Of a DNA stretch of 64,000 bases, positions 56,575-64,000 are shown one piece after another (position 1 is the stretch's first letter; each line of letters opens with the position of its first letter). Source of the stretch: Arthrobacter sp. SW1 (lineage in GTDB: Bacteria > Actinomycetota > Actinomycetes > Actinomycetales > Micrococcaceae); contig NZ_MJLT01000001.1 in assembly GCF_001766675.1 (NCBI RefSeq), forward strand, positions 610,120 through 674,119, given 5' to 3'. Made by a program: the position numbers and the translations under genes. The notes beneath the pieces are model-generated. The model was not told the origin of the DNA, searched no databases, and saw only the letters and a list, made by a program, of their open reading frames with translations.

Positions 56575-57585
56575 TTAGAGCTCGTCGTCGCTGAACGCGG
56601 CGTCGTCCTCTTCGATGGCTGCGGCGCGGGCTGCAAGGTCGAAACCGGGAGGCGAGTCCTTCAGGGACAGGCCCAGTTCCACCAGCTTTGCCTTGACCTC
56701 GTCGATGGACTTGGCACCGAAGTTGCGGATGTCCATCAGGTCAGCCTCGGAGCGGGCAACGAGTTCACCCACGGTGTGGATGCCCTCACGCTTGAGGCAG
56801 TTGTAGGAACGGACGGTGAGGTCCAGATCCTCAATCGGCAGTGCCATGTCGGCAGCCAGGGCTGCGTCGGTGGGCGACGGGCCGATCTCAATACCTTCAG
56901 CTGCGGTGTTCAGCTCGCGGGCCAGACCGAACAGTTCCACCAGGGTGGTGCCTGCGGAAGCCACGGCATCGCGCGGGGCGATGGCCGGCTTGGTCTCGAC
57001 GTCGACAATCAGCTTGTCGAAGTCGGTGCGCTGCTCAACACGGGTGGCTTCCACGCGGAAGGTCACCTTCAGGACCGGCGAGTAGATCGAGTCGACCGGG
57101 ATACGGCCGATCTCGGAGTCGCCGGACTTGTTCTGAGCTGCCGAAACGTAGCCGCGTCCGCGTTCGATGGTCAGTTCGAGTTCGAACTTGCCCTTCGAGT
57201 TCAGCGTGGCAATGTGCAGATCCGGGTTGTGGAATTCGACGCCGGCCGGCGGAGCGATGTCCGCAGCGGTGACGACTCCGGGACCCTGCTTGCGCAGGTA
57301 CGCGACAACCGGCTCATCGTGCTCGGAGGACACGGAGAGGTTCTTGATGTTCAGGATGATCTCGGTGACATCTTCCTTGACACCCGGAACCGTCGTGAAC
57401 TCGTGCAGCACGCCATCGATCCGGATGCTGGTAACAGCGGCACCGGGGATGGAGGAGAGCAGGGTACGGCGGAGGGAGTTTCCGAGGGTGTAGCCGAAGC
57501 CCGGTTCCAGCGGTTCAATGATGAAACGCGAGCGGTTCTCGGAGACTACTTCTTCAGACAGTGTGGGGCGCTGTGCAATAAGCAC
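56575..57585 (-). CDS. rpoA: RNA polymerase alpha subunit
   Basis: A 336-residue subunit that nucleates RNA polymerase assembly and contacts activators. The N-terminal domain ([41 protein letters not shown]) is clear; the C-terminal domain at about 240-310 ([45 protein letters not shown]) binds UP elements. The acidic end is [12 protein letters not shown]. It follows rpsK directly, with no rpsD in between, unlike E. coli and mycobacteria. Confidence 0.98.
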   Translation of the reverse strand: MLIAQRPTLSEEVVSENRSRFIIEPLEPGFGYTLGNSLRRTLLSSIPGAAVTSIRIDGVLHEFTTVPGVKEDVTEIILNIKNLSVSSEHDEPVVAYLRKQGPGVVTAADIAPPAGVEFHNPDLHIATLNSKGKFELELTIERGRGYVSAAQNKSGDSEIGRIPVDSIYSPVLKVTFRVEATRVEQRTDFDKLIVDVETKPAIAPRDAVASAGTTLVELFGLARELNTAAEGIEIGPSPTDAALAADMALPIEDLDLTVRSYNCLKREGIHTVGELVARSEADLMDIRNFGAKSIDEVKAKLVELGLSLKDSPPGFDLAARAAAIEEDDAAFSDDEL

Positions 57586-57723
57586 TTAGGTTTCCTTTCG
57601 GCGAGCATCCGCTATATGACGCAACACAGGTAGTGGAAATCGGCTTGTTTCTTCCGGCGCTGCCGGCCGTGCCGCCGGACAATGAATGCCCGACGGCGGC
57701 ACGGCCGGCCGCAGCGGAGTCAA

Positions 57724-58125
57724 CTAGACGCGGCGGCGCTTCGGCGGGCGGCAACCGTTGTGGGCGCTGGGGGTGACGTCCTGGATGGAGCCAACCTCGA
57801 GGCCGGCGGCCTGCAGCGAACGGATTGCGGTCTCGCGTCCGGAACCCGGGCCCTTGACGAAAACGTCAACCTTGCGCAGACCGTGCTCCTGGGCGCGCTT
57901 TGCAGCAGCCTCGGCAGCCATCTGGGCAGCAAACGGGGTGGACTTACGGGAGCCCTTGAAGCCAACCTCACCGGCGGAAGCCCAGGAGATCACAGCACCG
58001 GTCGGGTCCGTGATGGACACGATGGTGTTGTTGAAGGTGCTCTTGATGTGCGCCTGGCCGAGCGCAATATTCTTCTTATCCTTGCGACGCGGCTTACGGA
58101 CCGCTCCACGAGTCTTGGGGGGCAT
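57724..58125 (-). CDS. rpsK: Ribosomal protein uS11
   Basis: A 133-residue small-subunit protein of standard length. It has [50 protein letters not shown] and ends [21 protein letters not shown] ([18 protein letters not shown]), which contacts the mRNA path. It lies between rpsM and rpoA in the alpha operon. Confidence 0.98.
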   Translation of the reverse strand: MPPKTRGAVRKPRRKDKKNIALGQAHIKSTFNNTIVSITDPTGAVISWASAGEVGFKGSRKSTPFAAQMAAEAAAKRAQEHGLRKVDVFVKGPGSGRETAIRSLQAAGLEVGSIQDVTPSAHNGCRPPKRRRV

Positions 58126-58175
58126 GTTTTCTCCTACAGAAAGTTATCGGGGAAGAACTGGTCAATCCCTACGGA

Positions 58176-58550
58176 TTAACGAGCCTTCTTCTTGCCGGCG
58201 ACGGTGCGCTTCGGGCCCTTGCGGGTACGAGCGTTGGTCTTCGTACGCTGACCGCGTACGGGCAGGCCCTTGCGGTGGCGCAGGCCTTCGTAGCTGCCGA
58301 TTTCAACCTTGCGGCGGATGTCAGCGGCTACCTCGCGGCGAAGGTCACCCTCAACCTTGTAGTTGCCCTCGATGTAGTCACGCAGCTGAACCAGTTCGGC
58401 GTCAGTCAGGTCCTTGACGCGAACGTCAGCGCTGATGCCGGTGGCAGCCAGGGTTTCCTTTGCACGGGTCTTGCCCACGCCGTAGATGTAAGTAAGCGCA
58501 ATTTCCAACCGCTTTTCGCGGGGAATGTCTACGCCAGCGAGACGAGCCAT
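58176..58550 (-). CDS. rpsM: Ribosomal protein uS13
   Basis: A 124-residue protein that contacts P-site tRNA and the subunit bridge. It starts [24 protein letters not shown] and ends [17 protein letters not shown]. The ATG at 58550 gives the family start; a longer frame into the rpmJ gap has no conserved sequence. It is 50 bp before rpsK and 197 bp after rpmJ. Confidence 0.98.
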   Translation of the reverse strand: MARLAGVDIPREKRLEIALTYIYGVGKTRAKETLAATGISADVRVKDLTDAELVQLRDYIEGNYKVEGDLRREVAADIRRKVEIGSYEGLRHRKGLPVRGQRTKTNARTRKGPKRTVAGKKKAR

Positions 58551-58747
58551 AGTGGCGGTACTCCTTGAATAAACCGGAGGTCGTAGGCAGTACACCCACA
58601 CTTTCCGTGTGGCCCCAGCCTCCGACCGGGGGTTCGCTGTCCGGGCTCGTTGTTGCTCAATGTCCCAGCGCAGCTTGTGCTGCCTTTATTTACTTGCGTG
58701 GGCACAGCCCAGGTTTGCCCTTGCGGGCGCTGACTCCCTGGCGGGAA

Positions 58748-58861
58748 TTAGCCCTGGCGCTGCTTGTGGCGCGGGTTCTCGCAGATCACCATGACCCGGC
58801 CATTACGGCGGATCACTTTGCACTTGTCGCAGATCTGCTTAACGCTCGGCTTGACCTTCAT
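58748..58861 (-). CDS. rpmJ: Ribosomal protein bL36, zinc-binding form
   Basis: A 37-residue protein [21 protein letters not shown], ending [15 protein letters not shown]. The zinc ligands Cys11, Cys14, Cys27 and His33 are all present, so this is the zinc-dependent (C+) form. Its zinc-free counterpart is at 6631-6753. It lies between infA and rpsM in the usual order. The 197-bp gap to rpsM holds no other gene. Confidence 0.97.
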   Translation of the reverse strand: MKVKPSVKQICDKCKVIRRNGRVMVICENPRHKQRQG

Positions 58862-58931
58862 GGCTTTCCTTTGCGTGTTGCAGGTGGTCGGCTGGAACGG
58901 CTAGCGGGCTTGCGCCCTGCCGGCCAGCAAT

Positions 58932-59153
58932 TTACTTGTAGCGGTAGACGATGCGACCACGTGTGAGGTCGTAAGGGCTCAGTTCCACCACTACGCGGTC
59001 CTCAGGGAGAATCCTGATGTAGTGCTGGCGCATCTTCCCCGAGATGTGTGCAAGAACGATGTGCTTGTTGGTCAGCTCAACACGAAACATCGCGTTGGGC
59101 AGCGCCTCGGTCACAACGCCCTCGATCTCAATGACCCCGTCCTTCTTGGCCAT
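58932..59153 (-). CDS. infA: Translation initiation factor IF-1
   Basis: A 73-residue OB-fold factor that blocks the ribosomal A site during initiation. It reads [29 protein letters not shown] and ends [13 protein letters not shown]. The ATG at 59153 is fixed by the family and by GGAGG before it; the longer frame runs into the P1 peptidase gene. It is the first gene of the alpha-operon unit here, and its promoter should lie in the 185-bp gap upstream. Confidence 0.98.
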   Translation of the reverse strand: MAKKDGVIEIEGVVTEALPNAMFRVELTNKHIVLAHISGKMRQHYIRILPEDRVVVELSPYDLTRGRIVYRYK

Positions 59154-59338
59154 ATCCTCCGCTAACTGTTGTTTGCCGCAGTCCTTCCCAAGGGAATCCC
59201 TGCGGACGTTTTTGGGTTTTCGGCTGTTCCGCCACCCCGCCCAAAAATGGGCATGATGATGCAGACAACCAACACACAACTCTACTGCAGGCGGATACTT
59301 TTTCCAAACCGGCCGCTGCCGCTGCCGGGAGGCGGCGC

Positions 59339-60277
59339 TCAGGCGCCGAACGCGCGGAACTCCCCGGCCGGCGTCGTGATGGTTTCGGCGGAAGCGATGC
59401 CGTCCAGAACGGCCAGCCTCACGGCTTCGGCGGCGGCGCTTTGCAGGGTGATGAGGGAGATTTGGCGGGCCTGCTCGCTGCTCCGGTCGAGCGCGACGGC
59501 GCCGGTCGCCAACGCGAACACGGTGTCGCCGTCGGCGAGGGTGTGGGACGGGTTGAGGGCCCGCGCGAGTCCGGCATGGGCGGCCCCCGCGGTGCGCTTG
59601 CATTCGGCCGGATCCAGGACGGCGTTCGTGGCGACGACGGCGAGCGTCGTGTTCAGCCCCTGACTGCCGGGCGCCGGCAGCTCAGCCCCGGCAGGCATGC
59701 CGAGCGCATTCACCACCGCGATGGCGCCGACCACCACGGGACCGTCCGGCGCGACCGCTTCGAGAGTTACCGACGCCGTCCCGACTCCGCCTTTGAAGGC
59801 TCCCCTGCCGAGCACCGCCCCGGTTCCGGCGCCGGCGTTGCCGCGCTCGACGTCGGCCTCCTCGCCGGACGCCGCAGCAGCGGCTGCCGCGTCGTAGCCC
59901 ATGTCCGCACCGGGACGCGCGGCAAAGTCGCCGCCGCGGCCGAGGTCGAAAATGGCGGCAGCGGGGACGATAGGCACCACGCCGCCCGTTACCGGGAAGC
60001 CGCGGCCGTGTTCTTCGCACCAGCGCTGGGCGCCGTGCGCGGCGGCCAGACCGTAGGCGCTGCCGCCGGTGAGCACCACTGCGTCTACCGTGGGCACAAG
60101 GGTGGTCGGGTCCAGCGCGTCGGTTTCGTGGGTGCCGGGCCCTCCCCCGCGCACGTCCACCGAGCCGATGGTTCCCGGCGGAGGCAGTACCACCGTGACA
60201 CCGGACAGCCAGCCGTCGCCGACCTTGCGGACCTGCCCAACCCGGATTCCGGGAACATCGGTGATCTTGGATGCCAT
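59339..60277 (-). CDS. P1 (DmpA-like, S58) family peptidase
   Basis: A 312-residue protein of the self-cleaving N-terminal-nucleophile peptidase group that includes DmpA aminopeptidase. It starts [33 protein letters not shown] and has [33 protein letters not shown] and [21 protein letters not shown]. The likely autocleavage site is before the Thr pair in [12 protein letters not shown]. The substrate is probably a peptide or amide. The ATG at 60277 is preferred to an upstream one that adds unconserved residues. Confidence 0.9.
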   Translation of the reverse strand: MASKITDVPGIRVGQVRKVGDGWLSGVTVVLPPPGTIGSVDVRGGGPGTHETDALDPTTLVPTVDAVVLTGGSAYGLAAAHGAQRWCEEHGRGFPVTGGVVPIVPAAAIFDLGRGGDFAARPGADMGYDAAAAAAASGEEADVERGNAGAGTGAVLGRGAFKGGVGTASVTLEAVAPDGPVVVGAIAVVNALGMPAGAELPAPGSQGLNTTLAVVATNAVLDPAECKRTAGAAHAGLARALNPSHTLADGDTVFALATGAVALDRSSEQARQISLITLQSAAAEAVRLAVLDGIASAETITTPAGEFRAFGA

Positions 60278-60480
60278 GAGCCCATTGTGCGGCAGCAACG
60301 GTGAACACGCAGCGAACAACCGCACAGTGAGTAAACGAGAGCTTAAGTATTAGCGAACTCTCACTTATTCGGGCTGTTTTCGGGCGTTTCGGCACCGGCG
60401 CTGTGGTGGAGTGATTCCGGCCTGTGCGAGCTGCCGGGCTGTGCGGGTTCCCCGCCCTGAACCGACTTCCACGGATATCC

Positions 60481-61425
60481 ATGACGATTCTCGATACTGC
60501 TCCGGCTCCGTCCGCGAACCGGCCTTCGCCCCGCGCCCGACGCGGCTGGAGCCCGCGCCGCCGCCGCGACTTCCTGGTGTTCCTCGCGTTCGCCGCGCCC
60601 AACCTCCTGCTGATCGCGGTGTTCACGTACCTCCCGCTGATCAACAACATCTATTACTCCACGCTCGACTGGACGCTCGGCTCGGCCGAAGCGACCGTCG
60701 TCGGGCTCGGCAACTACCTGACCTTCTTCACGAGTGCCGACGCCCCGCGCGTCCTGGGCACCACCGCCCTCTTCACGGCCTGCACCGTTGGCGGCTCCAT
60801 GCTGCTCGGCCTGCTTGTCGCTCTGGCGCTCAACGCCAAGGTCCGCGGCACCACCTTTGCGCGGGCCGCCGTCTTCGCCCCGTACGTGCTGTCCGGCGTG
60901 GGCGTCGGCCTCGTATGGCTCTTCATCTTCGATCCCGGCTACGGCGTCCTGTCCTGGATCCTGCGGGCGTTCGGGGCAACCAGCCCGGAGTGGATCAACG
61001 ATCCGCAGTTGGCACTGGTGATGGTGATCGTGGTGTACGTCTGGAAGAACCTGGGCTATTGCGCCGTGGTGTTCCTGGCCGGATTGCAGTCACTGCCCGG
61101 GGACGTCATGGAGGCCGCAGCGCTCGACGGCGCCGGCGGCGTGCGCCGTTTCCTCGCCATTTCGCTCCCGCTGCTGTCCCCCACCACCTTCTTCCTGCTG
61201 ATCACCACCATGCTCAGTTCCCTGCAGGCCTTCGACCTGATCCGGATCATGACCCCGCTGGGCAACGGCACCAGCACCCTGATCTACGAGGCCTACCTGC
61301 AGGCCTTCGGTGCCTACAACCGGGCCGGCTACTCCGCTGCGATCTCCGTGGTGCTCTTCGCCATCCTGCTGCTGGTCACGGTGCTGCAGCTGCGCTTCGT
61401 GGAGAAGAAGGTGCACTACGCATGA
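60481..61425 (+). CDS. Carbohydrate ABC transporter permease (MalF-like)
   Basis: A 314-residue permease with six predicted membrane helices, the first at about 36-58 (FLVFLAFAAPNLLLIAVFTYLPL). The cytoplasmic EAA loop, which docks the ATPase, is EAAALDGAGGVRRFLAISLPLLSP. The WxYxPxxNNIYYS-like start after helix one suits UgpA/MalF-type sugar permeases. Its stop overlaps the next permease as ATGA. No ATPase gene is nearby, so a shared MsiK-type ATPase is likely. Its ribosome binding site is weak. Confidence 0.93.
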   Translation: MTILDTAPAPSANRPSPRARRGWSPRRRRDFLVFLAFAAPNLLLIAVFTYLPLINNIYYSTLDWTLGSAEATVVGLGNYLTFFTSADAPRVLGTTALFTACTVGGSMLLGLLVALALNAKVRGTTFARAAVFAPYVLSGVGVGLVWLFIFDPGYGVLSWILRAFGATSPEWINDPQLALVMVIVVYVWKNLGYCAVVFLAGLQSLPGDVMEAAALDGAGGVRRFLAISLPLLSPTTFFLLITTMLSSLQAFDLIRIMTPLGNGTSTLIYEAYLQAFGAYNRAGYSAAISVVLFAILLLVTVLQLRFVEKKVHYA

Positions 61426-62285
61426 GCACGCTGACTGAAAACCGGGCCTTCACCCGGAAGAACTTCGCGGCAACCCTGGCCGGCGGCTACGTCCCACTGA
61501 TCCTCGCCACCCTGGTGGTGTTCCTGCCCCTGCTGTGGATGGTGCTCAGCTCCTTCAAGCAGCCCGGGGAGATCGTCACCACGGAGCTGAAGTTCCTGCC
61601 GGAGTCGCTGAACCTGGACAACTACCGCGAGGCCATGACCACCGTGCCGTTCGGGCAGTTTTTCCTGAACAGCGTGATCGTCACGGCGGTGGGCTCCACC
61701 ATTAAGGTCACACTCGCCATCCTGACGGCCTACGCCCTGGTGTTCGTGGACTTCCCGTACAAGAACGCGGTGTTTGTGCTGATCCTAGTGGCATTGATGG
61801 TCCCGGCCCAGGTGTCCATCCTGCCGAACTACATCCTGATCGCGGGCCTGGGCGGGAAGAACACCCTCTGGGGAATCATCCTGCCGGGCCTGGGAACCGC
61901 CTTCGGCACCTTCCTGCTGCGCCAGCATTTCCTTACCCTTCCCGGTTCCATCCTGGAGGCCGCGGAGCTCGACGGCGCCGGGCACTGGCGGCGCCTGTGG
62001 CGGATCGTGGTGCCGGTCTCCGTGCCGTCCATCGCCACCGTGGGCCTGGTGACCGTAGTGAGCGAATGGAACGACTACATCTGGCCGCTCATCATCACGG
62101 ACCGCCCCGAAAGCATGACGCTCCCCGTGGGCCTCACCCTGCTGCAGAACTCCGAAAGCAACGGCGCAGGCTGGGGCATCCTCATGGCCGGAGCCGTGCT
62201 GGTGATCCTGCCCGTGCTGGTCATCTTCGCCATGCTGCAGCGCTACATCGTGGCCGGACTGACGCAAGGCAGCGTCACCGGCTGA
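61422..62285 (+). CDS. Carbohydrate ABC transporter permease (MalG-like)
   Basis: A 287-residue permease with six helices. It begins with a short polar lead, then VPLILATLVVFLPLLWMVLSSFK, and has the EAA loop EAAELDGAGHWRRLWRIVVPVSVP. The end (MLQRYIVAGLTQGSVTG) is the typical MalG/UgpE tail. It pairs with the upstream permease by four-base overlap and is followed after 61 bp by the solute-binding protein gene. The sugar cannot be read from sequence. Confidence 0.94.
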   Translation: MSTLTENRAFTRKNFAATLAGGYVPLILATLVVFLPLLWMVLSSFKQPGEIVTTELKFLPESLNLDNYREAMTTVPFGQFFLNSVIVTAVGSTIKVTLAILTAYALVFVDFPYKNAVFVLILVALMVPAQVSILPNYILIAGLGGKNTLWGIILPGLGTAFGTFLLRQHFLTLPGSILEAAELDGAGHWRRLWRIVVPVSVPSIATVGLVTVVSEWNDYIWPLIITDRPESMTLPVGLTLLQNSESNGAGWGILMAGAVLVILPVLVIFAMLQRYIVAGLTQGSVTG

Positions 62286-62346
62286 AAACCGCCCTTCCCG
62301 TCAATCACCCGCATCAACCCTGCCGGACACCAGTGAAAGGTCCTTC

Positions 62347-63705
62347 ATGAACCAGCCCGCTTCGAACCAGCACCTGCTCCGCCGCCAGTTCCTCGGACTC
62401 TCGACGGCGGTGGCCGTCGGCGCCGCCCTGGCCGCCTGCGGAGGCCCCTCCACCAGCGGCGGCTCCACCGCACAGGCCGCGGCCGACGTCGACTTCTCCG
62501 GAGTGAAGCCCGCAGCGAGCTTCGACTTCTGGTCCACCCACCCGGGCAAGTCCCAGGACGTCGAGAAGGAACTGATCGCCAAGTTCCAGGCCAAGCACCC
62601 GGACATCAAGGTCAACCTGATCACCGGCGGCGCGGACTACGAAGAAATCGCTCAGAAGTTCCAGACCGCCCAAGCCGCCAAGAGCGGGCTGCCCGCACTC
62701 GTGGTGCTCTCCGACGTCTGGTGGTTCCGCTACTACATGAACAAGAGCATCATCCCCATGGACGGACTGCTCAAGCAGCTCGACTTCAAGCTGGATGACT
62801 TCCGCGAAACCCTCGTGGCCGACTACGGCTACGACGGCAAGCAGTGGGCCATGCCCTACGCCCGCTCCACCCCGCTCTTCTACTACAACAAGGACCACTT
62901 CAAGGCCGCCGGCCTGCCGGACCGCGCACCGAAGACCTGGGCCGAATTCGCCGAATGGGCCCCCAAGCTCAAGGCTGCCTCGAAGGCACGCTTCGCCTTC
63001 ATGTACCCGGCGCTGGCCGGCTACGCGGGCTGGACCCTGCAGAACAACCTGTGGGGCGAGGGCGGCGGCTGGTCCAAGGACTGGGAGATCACGGCCGACT
63101 CGGACGCCAACGTCAAGGCGCTGCAGTTCGCCCAGGACTCCGTTTACAAGGACGGCTGGGCCGGCGTGTCGTCGAAGGACTCGGCTGACGACTTCGCCGC
63201 AGGCATCGCCTCGGCCACGTTGTCCTCCACCGGCTCGCTGGTGGGCGTGCTCAAGAACGCCAAGTTCAACGTGGGCGTCGGCTTCCTGCCCGGCGGTCCG
63301 GCGTCGCAAAGCCCGGTCTGCCCCACCGGCGGCGCTGGCCTCGGCATCCCGGCCGGCGTTCCGAAGGAACAGCAGCTGGCCGCCGCCACCTTCCTGAAGT
63401 TCATCAGCGAGCCGGAGAACACTGCGCTCTTCTCCGCGGCCACGGGATACATGCCCACCCGCAAGTCGGCGGACATGTCCACCGTGCTGGCCAAGACCCC
63501 GCAGATCAAGACCGCCATGGACCAGCTTGCCGTCACCCGCAAGCAGGACAACGCGCGTGTGTTCCTGCCGGGCGCAGACCAGGAAATCGCGAAGGCCGCC
63601 GCGGCGATCCTGACCCAAAAAGCCGACGTCAAGGCCAGCCTGGGCAGCCTGAAGGGCAAGCTCGAGGACATCTACGCCAAGGACGTGAAGCCGAAGCTCG
63701 GCTGA
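62347..63705 (+). CDS. Extracellular sugar-binding lipoprotein (UgpB-like)
   Basis: A 452-residue family 1 solute-binding protein for the two upstream permeases. The signal has twin arginines (LLRRQFLGLS, Arg12-Arg13) and the lipobox ALAAC with Cys31, so a lipoprotein possibly exported folded by Tat. After a Ser/Gly linker comes SFDFWSTHPGKSQDVEKELIAKFQAKHPDIKVNLI and WAMPYARSTPLFYYNKDHFKAAGLPDRAPKTWAEFAEWAPKL, typical of glycerol-phosphate or oligosaccharide binders. AAAGGTCC precedes the ATG. Any enzyme gene once downstream is cut off by the IS30 element. Confidence 0.92.
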   Translation: MNQPASNQHLLRRQFLGLSTAVAVGAALAACGGPSTSGGSTAQAAADVDFSGVKPAASFDFWSTHPGKSQDVEKELIAKFQAKHPDIKVNLITGGADYEEIAQKFQTAQAAKSGLPALVVLSDVWWFRYYMNKSIIPMDGLLKQLDFKLDDFRETLVADYGYDGKQWAMPYARSTPLFYYNKDHFKAAGLPDRAPKTWAEFAEWAPKLKAASKARFAFMYPALAGYAGWTLQNNLWGEGGGWSKDWEITADSDANVKALQFAQDSVYKDGWAGVSSKDSADDFAAGIASATLSSTGSLVGVLKNAKFNVGVGFLPGGPASQSPVCPTGGAGLGIPAGVPKEQQLAAATFLKFISEPENTALFSAATGYMPTRKSADMSTVLAKTPQIKTAMDQLAVTRKQDNARVFLPGADQEIAKAAAAILTQKADVKASLGSLKGKLEDIYAKDVKPKLG

Positions 63706-63724
63706 ACCTCCCCCTAAACCAGCG

Positions 63725-63750
63725 CGAACGTACACTTGGGGCCCCTTTTC
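63725..63750. repeat. Possible half of a palindromic repeat beside the IS30 element
   Basis: GCGAACGTACACTTGGGGCC followed by CC lies between the binding-protein stop and the transposase. It has the look of one arm of a REP-like palindrome whose partner arm is absent. This rests on resemblance only. Confidence 0.25.
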
Positions 63751-63759
63751 CAGGGCGGT

Positions 63760-64000
63760 TTCTAAGGGTCGTTGCAACACTTGTTGGTTAGATGGCTAGT
63801 AGTAGATCACGCAGGCGCTCGGCTGGGGTATCCCAGTCGAGCGTTTTGCGTGGTCGGCCGTTGAGTTCCTGGGCCACGTGTTCAAGATCCTCTGGCCCGT
63901 AGACGGACAGGTCGGTGCCTTTGGGGAAGTACTGGCGCAGCAGCCCGTTGGTGTTCTCATTGGAGCCGCGTTGCCAGGGGCTGGCCGGGTCGCAGAAGTA
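63760..64000 (-). mobile_element. IS30-family insertion sequence, right edge truncated by window
   Basis: The transposase end starts at 63788, and a terminal inverted repeat is expected within the TAAGGGTCGTTGCAACACTT region (about 63761-63782). The exact end cannot be set because the other terminus lies outside the window. Confidence 0.7.
63788..64000 (-). CDS. IS30-family transposase, C-terminal part
   Basis: The last 70 codons of a transposase read from the right edge: [20 protein letters not shown], then [14 protein letters not shown] and [20 protein letters not shown]. The catalytic-core words [17 protein letters not shown] (holding the last acidic DDE residue, Glu of NEN) and the LNGRPRKTL ending are diagnostic of IS30. 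No stop interrupts the visible part. The gene continues beyond base 64000. Confidence 0.93.
   Translation of the reverse strand, partial: YFCDPASPWQRGSNENTNGLLRQYFPKGTDLSVYGPEDLEHVAQELNGRPRKTLDWDTPAERLRDLLLAI

Noticed and set aside
60278..60480. Operator for the sugar ABC operon (AGTGAG/CTCACT and GAGAG/CTCTC words)
   Set aside because: Arms are short and unevenly spaced, and no LacI or ROK gene is adjacent, so no site was annotated.

Overview
The window looks like chromosomal DNA of a high-GC actinobacterium, most likely a member of the Micrococcaceae close to Arthrobacter or Pseudarthrobacter. The evidence is the mycothiol genes mshA and ino1, a DUF222-HNH gene, an actinobacterial gene order for ribosome, cell-wall and tRNA-modification genes, a tight Tad pilus operon, and GTG or TTG starts with strong GGAGG ribosome binding sites. 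Lineage is inferred from gene content and protein similarity remembered from these families. No database search was run.

A backbone of housekeeping genes lies on the minus strand. Read in the direction of transcription it runs infA-rpmJ-rpsM-rpsK-rpoA-rplQ-truA, rplM-rpsI-glmM, glmS-acpS-nnrD, alr-tsaE-tsaB-rimI-tsaD and groES-groEL. Most of this order is shared with Mycobacterium. Between its blocks sit accessory modules.

Region by region: 1-1.8 kb holds the end of a DUF389 gene and a PadR plus membrane-sensor pair. 1.8-4 kb is groEL-groES with two tandem CIRCE operators. 4-8 kb has a small membrane protein, a THUMP-like methyltransferase, an SDH-like dehydrogenase, and a zinc-starvation pair (zinc-free bL36 plus a COG0523-like protein) behind a Zur-type box. 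8-12.6 kb carries YbdK, VanW and a PadR-DUF1048-ABC exporter operon. 12.6-16.7 kb is the t6A/alr operon. 16.7-31.3 kb is mixed: a sugar kinase, mshA, fhs, DUF222-HNH, an atypical amidohydrolase with a DUF3100 membrane protein, a GNAT, a UDG-like fusion protein, DUF2306/MerR, ino1 and an aldo/keto reductase. 31.3-37.7 kb is the trehalose operon glgX-treY-treZ. 37.8-46.6 kb has nnrD, acpS, glmS, coaA, a D,D-carboxypeptidase lipoprotein, mscL, glmM, rpsI and rplM. 46.9-54.8 kb is a complete Tad/Flp pilus cluster. 55-59.2 kb is the alpha operon with infA. 59.3-63.7 kb holds a P1 peptidase and a sugar ABC transporter. An IS30-family transposase runs off the right edge.

Functional links: Ino1 supplies inositol phosphate to MshA for mycothiol. 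GlmS and GlmM feed UDP-GlcNAc to mycothiol and peptidoglycan. Alr and the D,D-carboxypeptidase act on peptidoglycan D-Ala. GlgX, TreY and TreZ turn glycogen into trehalose. The two bL36 genes form a zinc-dependent and zinc-free pair. No intergenic stretch exceeds 300 bases, and no tRNA, rRNA or CRISPR array was seen.
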